In this document: positions 34,354 through 42,738 of the stretch, piece after piece | How the letters are laid out: each line of letters opens with the position of its first letter | How positions within the stretch are numbered: the first letter of the stretch is position 1 | From: CAG-791 sp963605745 | GTDB lineage: Bacteria; Bacillota; Clostridia; Lachnospirales; Lachnospiraceae | Reading direction: 5' to 3' | DNA length: 64,000 nt | NCBI GenBank assembly: GCA_963605745.1 | Contig: CAVCWT010000001.1 | Location: forward strand, 124,001 to 188,000 | Made by a program: the position numbers and the translations under genes | Notes under the pieces: model-generated | The model's input: the letters and a program-made list of their open reading frames with translations, nothing else | The model's database searches: none | Told to the model about the DNA's origin: nothing

Positions 34354-35106
34354 ATGTCCATGTTGGAAATCAAAGAGATTCGGAAATCATTTGACGGTAA
34401 GACACAGGTTCTGAATGGAATCGATCTGACGGTGAATAAGGGCGAGGTCATCGCCATCCTCGGTCCCTCCGGCGGCGGCAAAACAACGTTCCTTCGCTGT
34501 GCCAATTTTCTTGAGACCGCAGATAGCGGGCGGCTTATTTTTGATGGTGTGGAGCACGACCTTTCTCACATTTCGAAAAAGGAGATCGCTGCCATCCGTA
34601 AAAAGACAGCCTTCGTATTCCAGAACTATAACCTCTTTCTGAATAAAACAGCTCTGCAGAATGTCACAGAGGGCCTTATCGTTGCCCGGAAAATGAACAA
34701 GGCTGCGGCGGAGTCCATTGCCGTCGCAGCCCTTGAAAAGGTTGGCATGCAGGATCGCATGCACCACTATCCGAACCAGCTCTCCGGTGGGCAGCAGCAG
34801 CGCGTTGCCATTGCAAGAGCACTGGCTACCGATCCTGAGATCATATATTTTGACGAGCCCACTTCCGCCCTCGATCCGGAGCTGACCGGTGAGGTCCTTG
34901 GTGTCATGCGGAGCCTTGCCGAGGACGGGATGACCATGCTCGTTGTCACCCACGAACTCGGGTTTGCCCGCAACATTTCCACGAGGACCGTCTTTATGGA
35001 AGGCGGCGTCATCGTTGAGGAGGCACCTTCCCGGGAATTTTTCGATCATCCGCAGATGGATCGGACAAAAGCTTTCCTGCAGGCGATCAGCAGTAAGGAC
35101 AACTGA
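34354..35106 (+). CDS. Polar amino-acid ABC transporter ATP-binding protein
   Basis: A 250-residue GlnQ/HisP-type ATPase with the Walker A GPSGGGKTT, the Q-loop FVFQNYNLF, the ABC signature LSGGQQQRVAIARALA, the Walker B IIYFDEPTSALDPEL and the switch His in VVTHELGFAR. The ATG at 34354 is chosen because AGGAG lies six bases upstream; the ATG at 34348, which overlaps the permease stop, is too close to that site. It powers import together with the preceding permease. Downstream lies a truncated gene on the opposite strand. Confidence 0.95.
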   Translation: MSMLEIKEIRKSFDGKTQVLNGIDLTVNKGEVIAILGPSGGGKTTFLRCANFLETADSGRLIFDGVEHDLSHISKKEIAAIRKKTAFVFQNYNLFLNKTALQNVTEGLIVARKMNKAAAESIAVAALEKVGMQDRMHHYPNQLSGGQQQRVAIARALATDPEIIYFDEPTSALDPELTGEVLGVMRSLAEDGMTMLVVTHELGFARNISTRTVFMEGGVIVEEAPSREFFDHPQMDRTKAFLQAISSKDN

Positions 35107-35119
35107 CAATTTTCTCTAA

Positions 35120-35203
35120 CCCGTATAGTACGATCAGCTGACCGCCCTCTCCCGTATATTTATCCTCTAAAAATTGAAGTTCCGTCTCTCTTCCGAGGAA
35201 CAT
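35120..35203 (-). pseudogene. N-terminal remnant of a DUF234-like archaeal-type ATPase
   Basis: On the minus strand an ATG at 35203 with AGAGGTGG upstream starts MFLGRETELQFLEDKY and runs to QLIVLYG. This is the start of the AAA ATPases whose next residues are normally RRRVGKT. Similarity stops right there. Ten unrelated residues and a stop follow, reaching into the 3' end of the ABC ATPase gene. The rest of the gene has been deleted, while its start signals and upstream palindrome remain. Confidence 0.75.
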
Positions 35204-35231
35204 AGAATCCACCTCTGACTCCCATAACGTA

Positions 35232-35274
35232 ATTATGCCAAATCACGATTTAGTAAATCATGATTTGGCATAAT
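35232..35274. promoter_or_regulatory. 43-nt near-perfect palindrome upstream of the ATPase remnant
   Basis: Arms attatgccaaatcacgattt and aaatcatgatttggcataat pair over 20 bases with one mismatch around a three-base centre. The AT-rich arms without a T run argue against a terminator. It lies 28 nt before the start codon of the ATPase remnant, so it may be its operator or a relic of its insertion. Confidence 0.75.
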
Positions 35275-35327
35275 CATAAACTTGAATACAGGAAAAGCAA
35301 TTATTCTACGGCCACCTGCTCTGCTAT

Positions 35328-37799
35328 CTAATCCACCCGCAGGATCAGTGTCAGGATGTGCCGTGCAGCCAGATCGAGCTGCGCTCTCGTAATGAGGCCC
35401 TTGCCGAGTGCATCCATGATGCGATCCGGGAAGCCGCACCCCATCTTCATATCGTTGCCGGCTGCGCACTCCTTGTAATGCTCGCCATAGGTCCACCAGT
35501 CGGTGGTCACCATGCCGTCGTATCCCCACTCATCCCGGAGAATTCCGATGAGAAGATCTTTATTCTCCGATGCGCGGTGTCCGTTGATGATATTGTAGCT
35601 CGACATCACGCTCCAGGGATTGGACTCTTTGATGATGATCTCGAACTGCTTGAGGTAAATCTCACGGATCGCCCTCTCCGAAGCTCTGGAATCGGAATCC
35701 TTGCGGTTCGTCTCCTTGTCATTCAGTGCAAAGTGCTTGACGGTGGCGCCGACGTGCACGCTCTGAATTCCCTTCACCATTCCGGCGGCCTGTTTGCCTG
35801 CCAGGAACGGATCCTCGGAGTAATATTCAAAATTACGACCGCACAGAGGGCTTCTGTGAATGTTGACTGCAGGAGTCAACCATACTGCTATGTTATTTTC
35901 CTTCACCTCTTCGCCGCCGGCACGTCCTACTGCGTAGGTTGTCTCCGGATTCCAGGTGCAGGCAAGAAGAGTCGAGCACGGGAAAGCCGTTGTCTGAACG
36001 CCGACCTCCGGCAGAATGCGAAGGCCCGCAGGGCCATCTGCGGTCATGATGTTCGGAATGCCGTATTCCGGCTGGTTGCCGTAGCCGTAGGTATTGGCAA
36101 CACCGACGTTGGGCTGTCCGCCGACCAGTGCCGCCAGATGCTCATCACTCATTGCCGCAATAAAATCATCCAGGCTCATGCGCCCCTCTGCGACATCGAT
36201 GAGTTTCGGCAGGTTGTTGGTTTTGCCGGACCATTCTGTATAGCCGCTCGGCTGGTATCTGCTCTCCGGCGTACGTCCGTCCATTGTCTCGTAGGGAAGC
36301 CGCTCGAGGCCGTTCTCATTCGGATCATTCGGCTCGCCAAGAGGCAGGTTCTCAAAGGTGCCGTCTGCACGAAGGCGCATAGAGAGCTGCGTCGGAGCCA
36401 TGCGGCTCACAAGGCGCTCCGCAATCCGATTCTCAGACACCTCGTAGTGGTACTCCAGTTCCTTTGCAGAATGTACATCCGTGCCCAGATAGAAGGCATA
36501 GCTGCCCTTCTCGAGAACCCAGGCCGACTTGCACACGCGGCCAAGGTCATCGTAGCTGGCAAGCGCTTTTGCCGAAACCTCAAGAGATACTCTCTGGCTC
36601 TCGCCGGGCTGCAGGAGCCTTGTCTTTACATAGGCCTTCAGCTCCTTTGCCGGCTTTCCGAGCAGTCCCTGCGGAGCCCCGCTGTAGAGCTGCAGAACCT
36701 CCTTGCCGGCATAGGCGCCGGTATTGGTTACCACGGCGCTGACGCGGATCACATCTCCGCTTTCACCGCAGGGGCCGTCTGCCGTTTCCGCTGCAGGATC
36801 CGGCTCTCCCGGCACGCGCTCTGCTCTCACATCCCTGATCTCAAAGGTTGTATAGGACAGACCGTAGCCGAAGGGATAGACCACCTTTTCAAAAGCCTCG
36901 GGCAGCGTTTCAAAATAACGATAGCCCACATAGATGTCTTCGGTATAATCCACGTAACTGCCGGACTCATGGAAGCCTGCGGTGGAGGGGTAATCCTCCA
37001 GGCGCTCTGCAAAGGTGTCGGAGAGCTTGCCCGAAGGCGTCCCGATTCCAAGGAGCAGCTCCGCCGCTGCAGGGCCGCCTTCCATACCGCCCTGCCATGC
37101 CATGAGAACGCTCTGGATGGCATCATTTTCTGCAAACCATTTGGTGGCTACCATGCCGCCGACATTCATAACGACAACCACACGGTCAAAGGCCTTCGTG
37201 ACCTTGCCGATCATCTCCTCTTCCTGCGGTGTCAGATAAAAGTCGCTCTTTGCAAAAATACGATTCTGCAGGTCCATGAGTCTCTTGTCATCGCAGACAT
37301 TCTCCCCGGGAGCTCCCAGCTCAGACTTGCGATCCCACCCTTCGCCCGAAAAACGGCTGATCGTAATGATCGCGGTATCGCAGACCGCTGCTGCCTCCTG
37401 CACCAGCTCATCCGGGAGCTCTGCCTCCGGAATCATGCCGGGGATTCCGCCCTCTTTATAGAGCTTGTCGACATAGCTGCGATAGTAGTCTGCTGTCTTT
37501 TCATGAATGGTGATCCGATCCTTATGTTCCAGAAAACCGTCATACAGATTTTTAACATACGGAACTGTCACATCACCGGAGCCGCCGCCGCCCTTGACGT
37601 AATCAAAGATTCCCTTTCCGAAAAGTGCTGCCATCGTGCCCTGCGGCAGTGGCAGGACGATGTCGTTATTTTTCAAAAGGACCATGCCTTCCTTGGCGGC
37701 ATCTTTGGACAGCTGAATATGCTCCTTCGATGCAGTAACTCTGGTATTGCCGTAAAGCGGCAAACCCGGCAGATATGTCGATCTTCCCCATTTCTTCAT
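35328..37799 (-). CDS. Family 3 glycoside hydrolase (beta-glucosidase), reversed domain order
   Basis: An 823-residue paralogue of the GH3 at 15090-17690, with the same reversed layout: sandwich domain first (KGGGGSGDV), fibronectin-like domain in the middle, TIM barrel last. Barrel marks are ADGPAGLRILP, SPLCGRNFEYYSEDP and VKHFALNDKETNR. The nucleophile is predicted as Asp767 in VTTDWWTYGEHY. It has no signal peptide. The ATG at 37799 follows GAAGGGG. It has its own promoter with a palindrome just downstream, and a LysR gene lies directly upstream. The preferred beta-glucoside is unknown. Confidence 0.94.
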   Translation of the reverse strand: MKKWGRSTYLPGLPLYGNTRVTASKEHIQLSKDAAKEGMVLLKNNDIVLPLPQGTMAALFGKGIFDYVKGGGGSGDVTVPYVKNLYDGFLEHKDRITIHEKTADYYRSYVDKLYKEGGIPGMIPEAELPDELVQEAAAVCDTAIITISRFSGEGWDRKSELGAPGENVCDDKRLMDLQNRIFAKSDFYLTPQEEEMIGKVTKAFDRVVVVMNVGGMVATKWFAENDAIQSVLMAWQGGMEGGPAAAELLLGIGTPSGKLSDTFAERLEDYPSTAGFHESGSYVDYTEDIYVGYRYFETLPEAFEKVVYPFGYGLSYTTFEIRDVRAERVPGEPDPAAETADGPCGESGDVIRVSAVVTNTGAYAGKEVLQLYSGAPQGLLGKPAKELKAYVKTRLLQPGESQRVSLEVSAKALASYDDLGRVCKSAWVLEKGSYAFYLGTDVHSAKELEYHYEVSENRIAERLVSRMAPTQLSMRLRADGTFENLPLGEPNDPNENGLERLPYETMDGRTPESRYQPSGYTEWSGKTNNLPKLIDVAEGRMSLDDFIAAMSDEHLAALVGGQPNVGVANTYGYGNQPEYGIPNIMTADGPAGLRILPEVGVQTTAFPCSTLLACTWNPETTYAVGRAGGEEVKENNIAVWLTPAVNIHRSPLCGRNFEYYSEDPFLAGKQAAGMVKGIQSVHVGATVKHFALNDKETNRKDSDSRASERAIREIYLKQFEIIIKESNPWSVMSSYNIINGHRASENKDLLIGILRDEWGYDGMVTTDWWTYGEHYKECAAGNDMKMGCGFPDRIMDALGKGLITRAQLDLAARHILTLILRVD

Positions 37800-37845
37800 G
37801 CAAATAACCCCTTCCTGAACAGATCTTAATCGATAACGGCGCTGC

Positions 37846-37861
37846 GCAGATTGCAATCTGC
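37846..37861. promoter_or_regulatory. 16-bp palindrome, probable operator of the GH3 gene
   Basis: gcagattgcaatctgc is a perfect palindrome located about 10 to 25 bases after the predicted transcription start of the GH3 gene, a typical repressor position. Confidence 0.6.
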
Positions 37862-37874
37862 AGCAGTTACCCTC

Positions 37875-37902
37875 ATTCTAAGCGACACAGGGACATTTTC
37901 AA
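37875..37902 (-). promoter_or_regulatory. Promoter of the second GH3 gene
   Basis: On the minus strand TTGAAA (37897-37902) and TAGAAT (37875-37880) are 16 bases apart, upstream of the palindrome and the GH3 start. Confidence 0.7.
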
Positions 37903-37943
37903 GGTGGGAAATCTTTCGAAAAAGGTGTCAGGAGGGCGTCCGG

Positions 37944-38897
37944 TCACAGGATCTCGGCGCCTTCCGGGATGATGAATTCGCTTTCCTTGACCTGGAAGCG
38001 TTTCGTGTGGATGCGGTCTTCCTCCATAAAGTCGGATACATAGTTCAGGAATTCCTGCACAAGGGAGCTCAGGCGCTGATCCTTGGGCCAGACCAGAACG
38101 TATTCGACGTATTTAGCAGGGTTCGTGATTACCTTGGATACCACGTGGATATTGGGTGTGTAGGTCGTCTGGGGGAAGATGCTGATACCGACGTTCTGCT
38201 CGGTCAGGGCCACAGCATCAATATAGTTGGACATCTCGCAGATAATATCCGGCTCTCTGCCGATGCCGTCGAACCATTTGACAATGGCTTCGATGCGGGA
38301 GCTCCGTCTGGGAACAATCAAGGGATAGTCTGCCAGCTGGGCGAGCGTCACTTCATTGCCCTCCTCTTTGGCCAGTGGGTGATCCTTGGGAATAATCGCA
38401 ATCCAGGGCTCCTTGCCGATGACAATGCTGTTCAGGTGCTCGTTGTCAAACGGATATGCGATGACAGCAAGATCCGACAGGCCTCTTGCCAGATGCTCCA
38501 GGACATCATCCGAGCTGCCGTTCCACATCTGGTATTTCACCATCGGATATTCTTCACGAAAACCCGCAATGAATCTGGCCGCAATATACGGCGCACGTCC
38601 CTCAACCATGCCAAGGGAGATGGTTCCGGAAAGACCGCTCTCCATATGGGCCAGGTCTGCCCTGGTCTTGTCCGCCAAAGAGAGCATTTGGTTCGTCCGG
38701 TGCAGCAAAAGGCTCCCCGCCTCTGTCAGCTGCAGATGACGCTTTCCGCGGATAAAGAGCTGTACGCCAAGATCCTCCTCGAGCGCCTTGATCTGGTTCG
38801 ACAAAGGGGGCTGACTCATATTGAGCTTCTCCGCAGCCCGGGTAAAATTCAGCTCCTGCGCAACCACGGTGAAATACTTAAGTGAGCGAAAATCCAT
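37944..38897 (-). CDS. LysR family transcriptional regulator
   Basis: A 317-residue regulator. The N-terminal winged helix-turn-helix is typical: MDFRSLKYFTVVAQELNFTR, AAEKLNMSQPPLSNQIKALE. The C-terminal part is the periplasmic-binding-like effector domain (GTISLGMVEGRAP). AAAGGAG precedes the ATG. LysR proteins usually bind T-N11-A sites near their own or a neighbouring promoter and respond to a small molecule. The adjacent GH3 gene is a possible target, but LysR targets are normally divergent, and here both genes run the same way, so the link is weak. Confidence 0.93.
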   Translation of the reverse strand: MDFRSLKYFTVVAQELNFTRAAEKLNMSQPPLSNQIKALEEDLGVQLFIRGKRHLQLTEAGSLLLHRTNQMLSLADKTRADLAHMESGLSGTISLGMVEGRAPYIAARFIAGFREEYPMVKYQMWNGSSDDVLEHLARGLSDLAVIAYPFDNEHLNSIVIGKEPWIAIIPKDHPLAKEEGNEVTLAQLADYPLIVPRRSSRIEAIVKWFDGIGREPDIICEMSNYIDAVALTEQNVGISIFPQTTYTPNIHVVSKVITNPAKYVEYVLVWPKDQRLSSLVQEFLNYVSDFMEEDRIHTKRFQVKESEFIIPEGAEIL

Positions 38898-38959
38898 GCT
38901 GTACTCCTTTCTGCAGACATTAAATTTACTGTTGCGTCCTGACAGGACAATCCGTAATC

Positions 38960-40594
38960 TTAATGTCCCATTGCCTTCAGCACGCTGGCGGCGATGGCCT
39001 GCATGCCTGCGTTGTTCGGATGGAGCTTCACAGCATCCTTTTCGCAGGTGTGTCCCACGCCGTTGGCATCGTAGGCAAGCTCATTTCCGAATACATAAGG
39101 TGAGCTGGTATCTGTCACATACGGATCCACCGAAATGGCAGAAAGGTCGGCATAGGCAAGGCCGTAGGCGGCAGCACATTGGAGCTTGGCCGTTGTTTCG
39201 ACGGCGTCGTTCCAGAAATTGCCGACCAATATGATCTGTGCGTTCGGTGCCTTTTTCTGAATATATTCAATGAGCTTTGGCAGGTCTGCGGCAAAGCCGG
39301 CTGCATCCGGAATTGCATTTTCGCCGAGCTGAATCGTCACCAGCTCGAGATCCTCCGACAGATACGGATCCAGAATGTACAGGACATTTGATCTTGTTCC
39401 GTAGCTGATCTCCCAGATTGCATAATTCAGTGCGGCGCTGTTGTAGCTTTTCCCCATGTAGTTCGCCGTCGCGTTAAGGTACGAGGACACAATGTGATAG
39501 TAGTCATTTTGCGGTTTGGTTGCTCCCATTCCCATGGCATCCGGCCAGTAGCTCTGCCTCGGATGCATGGTAATGCTGTTGCCGATGGCAAGGTAGTCAT
39601 ATCCGGAGCCCGCTCTCCAGGAGCCGCTGACAATCACAACAATCAGATATTGCTGGTCGCCGGCTGTCAGAATCGGCAACGTCATTGAAACGGCTCCGCC
39701 GGCTGTTGCCATGGGAACCCGGTAGTAAATCCCGTTCCCCGGATCATAGTAAGCCTGCAGGCTCTCGCCGTCCCGAAGGGTCCTCCCGGCCATGATATCC
39801 TTTAAGGTCATGTTGACTGCCATCGTCTGCGTTCCGTCCGCCTTGGTTCCTGCCGGCAGCTGGTAGGCAATGTTCCACACACTGGCCCGTTCCTGGCCGC
39901 CTGCCATGCTCAGGTAGCGAATGCCGGTTTCTGTGGCGGCAACGCCGCTGTAATCAATGATCTGGGTTCGATCCGTATTAATCACACCAAAAAGTCCCTG
40001 CTGGACTGTATCTGCGGTCGCATCGTCTGCCAGCGTAAGGGCTGCAACAGATGTATTTACCTGCGTTGCAGAGGGCACCGCTGTCTGCGACGTCTTTGCT
40101 GCAGTTGTCCCGGATGAAGTTGACTTTGAGGATCCCGTTCGGGAACCGCTCGAATTGGAGAAACTCGTATTGGAAGAGTTCGAATTGGAAGCGCTTTTTT
40201 TCGAAGAGCTGCCGGTTCCTGTTTTCTTACTGCCGGACGAACTGCCCTTTTTACTGCTCGTTGCCGCGTCCTTTGTGCTGTTCTTTGTGCTGCTCTTCTC
40301 GGTGCCCTTTGAGCTGCCGGCGGATGATCCGGAACTGTCCTTGGTCGTAGCTTTTGAGCTGCTCTTGCCGGTCTTGGTATTGCTGTCTGCTGCAGCTGTG
40401 GCCGTGGTCGTTTTTGTTTTGCTGTTCCCGGCAGCATAGACGTTCAGATTCCCGCTGAAGGCAAGCGTGCCAGTCAGAAGAAGTGCTGCCGCTCTGCCTG
40501 CCAGGACCGACAGCGAACAACGCATCTTGCCGTCTCGGAAGATCTGCGCATGTTCTTGCTGTGTGATGGTATGAAATAAGGAATGATAAAACAC
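38960..40594 (-). CDS. Secreted SGNH/GDSL-family hydrolase with Ser/Thr-rich linker
   Basis: A 544-residue protein starting at a GTG with AAAGGA five bases upstream. The signal peptide core LSVLAGRAAALLLTGTLAFS ends near VYAAG. A linker of about 100 residues made of Ser, Thr, Lys and Gly follows, then a small beta-rich region and the SGNH domain: IGNSIT (block I Ser), QLGENAI, VGNFWND and KLHPNNAGM (Asp/His block). It would deacylate or de-esterify a surface polymer outside the cell. An ATG at 40525 is an alternative start with a weaker ribosome site. A consensus-like promoter lies upstream. Confidence 0.85.
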   Translation of the reverse strand: MFYHSLFHTITQQEHAQIFRDGKMRCSLSVLAGRAAALLLTGTLAFSGNLNVYAAGNSKTKTTTATAAADSNTKTGKSSSKATTKDSSGSSAGSSKGTEKSSTKNSTKDAATSSKKGSSSGSKKTGTGSSSKKSASNSNSSNTSFSNSSGSRTGSSKSTSSGTTAAKTSQTAVPSATQVNTSVAALTLADDATADTVQQGLFGVINTDRTQIIDYSGVAATETGIRYLSMAGGQERASVWNIAYQLPAGTKADGTQTMAVNMTLKDIMAGRTLRDGESLQAYYDPGNGIYYRVPMATAGGAVSMTLPILTAGDQQYLIVVIVSGSWRAGSGYDYLAIGNSITMHPRQSYWPDAMGMGATKPQNDYYHIVSSYLNATANYMGKSYNSAALNYAIWEISYGTRSNVLYILDPYLSEDLELVTIQLGENAIPDAAGFAADLPKLIEYIQKKAPNAQIILVGNFWNDAVETTAKLQCAAAYGLAYADLSAISVDPYVTDTSSPYVFGNELAYDANGVGHTCEKDAVKLHPNNAGMQAIAASVLKAMGH

Positions 40595-40641
40595 AAATGT
40601 CCTTTCGAAATTACGTTGCTGTTCTCTCAGAGTTGCTACTG

Positions 40642-40670
40642 ATTATAATCGAAGCAGCTTTATGATACAA
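40642..40670 (-). promoter_or_regulatory. Promoter of the SGNH hydrolase gene
   Basis: On the minus strand TTGTAT (40665-40670) and a perfect TATAAT (40642-40647) are 17 bases apart, 48 nt before the GTG start. Confidence 0.75.
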
Positions 40671-40702
40671 CAAATGTATAATGATACCAGGGCCAAAAGC
40701 TC

Positions 40703-40742
40703 CAAAACGCCTCATGAGAGCTTGCTCTCATGAGGCGTTTTG
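40703..40742 (-). terminator. Terminator of the ATP synthase operon
   Basis: A perfect 18-bp stem, caaaacgcctcatgagag with ctctcatgaggcgttttg, has a four-base loop. It follows atpC by 32 bases. The AAAA/TTTT ends make it bidirectional in principle. Confidence 0.92.
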
Positions 40743-40773
40743 AGGATTGCGGAATCACACCGCTGATTCGTTC

Positions 40774-41187
40774 TCAGACCTTATCCTTGAATTTCAGTCG
40801 TGACAGTGCTCTTGCCATGGCTGCCTGCGTCATGTGATATTCACGCATGCTCTGATGCTGACGCATACGCTCTTTGGCGCGCTCTAAGGCCTCTTCGGCA
40901 CGGCGCACATCCAGCTCCTCCGGTGTCTCACACGTTTCCACCAGAACTGTTGCACGGTTATTGGCAAAGACCATGGACCCAAAGCCCGCTACCACATGAA
41001 TCCATGTGCCGTCCGGCTTTTTAATGGACAAAGGCCCTGCACTCACGGCCACCATGCTCTGGCAGTGGTGGGCCAGAAAGGAGGTCTGTCCGTCCACGGT
41101 ACTGATGATCAGACACTGAACATAGCCTTCATAGAATACTTTTTCTGCAGCAATCAAATGCAAATAAAACTGACTGGATTCTGCCAT
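40774..41187 (-). CDS. atpC: ATP synthase epsilon subunit
   Basis: A 137-residue subunit of the F1 central stalk. The N-terminal beta-sandwich begins FYLHLIAAEKVFYEGYVQCL and has DGQTSFLAHHCQSMVAV. The C-terminal helical hairpin (RRAEEALERAKERMRQ) can restrain rotation. It closes the operon, 26 nt after atpD, and is followed by a strong terminator. Confidence 0.95.
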   Translation of the reverse strand: MAESSQFYLHLIAAEKVFYEGYVQCLIISTVDGQTSFLAHHCQSMVAVSAGPLSIKKPDGTWIHVVAGFGSMVFANNRATVLVETCETPEELDVRRAEEALERAKERMRQHQSMREYHMTQAAMARALSRLKFKDKV

Positions 41188-41213
41188 TTCTTACCTCTTA
41201 CCTTCCGGCTGAA

Positions 41214-42602
41214 TCAGGCCTGCTCTGCCTTTGCCTTTCTGACCACGTCATCGATGGTGCCGCAGTTAAAGAACGCACTTTCCGGATACTGATCTGCCTC
41301 ACCGCCAAGGATTGCCTGGAAACTGTCAATCGTCTTCTCGAGCGGAACGTACTGACCGGGAATGCCGGTGAACTGCTCTGCAACCGAGAACGGCTGAGAC
41401 AGGAAATTACGAATCTTTCTGGCGCGGTAGACCGTCTGTTTGTCCTCATCAGAGAGCTCTTCCATACCAAGGATGGCAATGATATCCTGGAGCTCCTTGT
41501 ATTTCTGCAGTGCCTGCAGAACGGACTGAGCGGTCTCATAATGCCTCTTGCCGACAACGCTCTCCTCCAGAATACGGGAGGAGGACTCCAACGGATCCAC
41601 GGCAGGATAGATACCCTGCTCTACAACCTTACGGGACAGAACCGTGGTGGCATCCAGGTGTGCAAAGGTGGTTGCAGGAGCCGGATCTGTCAGATCATCG
41701 GCCGGCACATAGACGGCCTGTACGGAGGTAACGGATCCGTTCTTTGTGGAGGCAATTCGCTCCTGAAGGGCTCCCATTTCGGTTGCCAGCGTCGGCTGAT
41801 AACCTACGGCTGAGGGCATGCGTCCCAGAAGAGCGGATACCTCGGAGCCTGCCTGCACGAAACGGAAGATATTGTCGATAAAGAGCAATACGTCCTTGTG
41901 CTCCACATCACGGAAATACTCAGCCATGGTCAGGCCTGTTTCCGCAACGCGCATACGGGATCCCGGCGGCTCATTCATCTGCCCGAATACCAGGGCGGTA
42001 TTCTTGATAACACCGGACTCGGTCATCTCGCTCCAAAGGTCATTTCCTTCACGGGAACGCTCTCCGACACCGGTAAAGATTGAATATCCGCCGTGCTCGG
42101 TCGCTACGTTGTGGATCAGCTCCTGAATCAGCACCGTCTTACCAACGCCGGCGCCGCCGAACAGTCCGACCTTACCGCCCTTTGCGTAGGGGGCAATCAG
42201 ATCGATAACCTTGATACCGGTTTCCAGAATCTCCTGTACCGGACTCTGGTCTGTGAACTTCGGGGGCTTTCTGTGAATCTCCCAGCGATCTCCCTCTACC
42301 GGTCCCTTCTCATCAATGGCATCGCCCAGAACGTTGAACAACCGGCCCAGGGTTCCCTTTCCAACGGGAACGGAAATGCCATGTCCTTCGGACATCACAG
42401 GCATATCCTTCTGCAAGCCCTCACTGGCAGAGAGCATGATGCAGCGAACCATATTGCCGCCGATATGCTGTGCCACCTCCATGACGACCTTTTCGCCGTG
42501 GTTGTCTACCTGAAGAGCTGTATTGATGATAGGAAGCGGCTTCTCATCAAATTGTACGTCTACAACAGGTCCCATGACCTGTACAATCTTACCGATTTGC
42601 AT
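41214..42602 (-). CDS. atpD: ATP synthase beta subunit
   Basis: A 462-residue catalytic F1 subunit. It has the P-loop GGAGVGKTVLIQELI, the catalytic Glu region GERSREGNDL, the Walker B VLLFIDNIFRF and the ALLGRMPSAVGYQPTLATEM segment. The ATG at 42602 (MQIGKIVQVMGPVVDV) follows GGAGG by five bases and is preferred over the one at 42614, which has no ribosome site. It makes ATP at the interface with alpha. It lies 136 nt after atpG. Confidence 0.98.
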   Translation of the reverse strand: MQIGKIVQVMGPVVDVQFDEKPLPIINTALQVDNHGEKVVMEVAQHIGGNMVRCIMLSASEGLQKDMPVMSEGHGISVPVGKGTLGRLFNVLGDAIDEKGPVEGDRWEIHRKPPKFTDQSPVQEILETGIKVIDLIAPYAKGGKVGLFGGAGVGKTVLIQELIHNVATEHGGYSIFTGVGERSREGNDLWSEMTESGVIKNTALVFGQMNEPPGSRMRVAETGLTMAEYFRDVEHKDVLLFIDNIFRFVQAGSEVSALLGRMPSAVGYQPTLATEMGALQERIASTKNGSVTSVQAVYVPADDLTDPAPATTFAHLDATTVLSRKVVEQGIYPAVDPLESSSRILEESVVGKRHYETAQSVLQALQKYKELQDIIAILGMEELSDEDKQTVYRARKIRNFLSQPFSVAEQFTGIPGQYVPLEKTIDSFQAILGGEADQYPESAFFNCGTIDDVVRKAKAEQA

Positions 42603-42738
42603 CGATACCTCCATCTGATCACCACCATCTCACATCTGTCACAGAAAACAATACCGTAACGATTTCGTACCCGCATCGAGGTTTTCCTGCAGAAAATCGC
42701 TATGCGTCTGAAAAGAGGAGCTGCCGTGATGACCTGTC

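Noticed and set aside
35232..35274. Intrinsic terminator for the amino-acid ABC genes
   Set aside because: The arms are AT-rich and there is no T run on either side; its place next to the ATPase remnant start fits an operator or relic better.
35358..37829. Plus-strand open frame of about 820 codons opposite the second GH3 gene
   Set aside because: It is the mirror of a clear GH3 gene in a GC-rich codon context, has no ribosome site and no recognisable domain.
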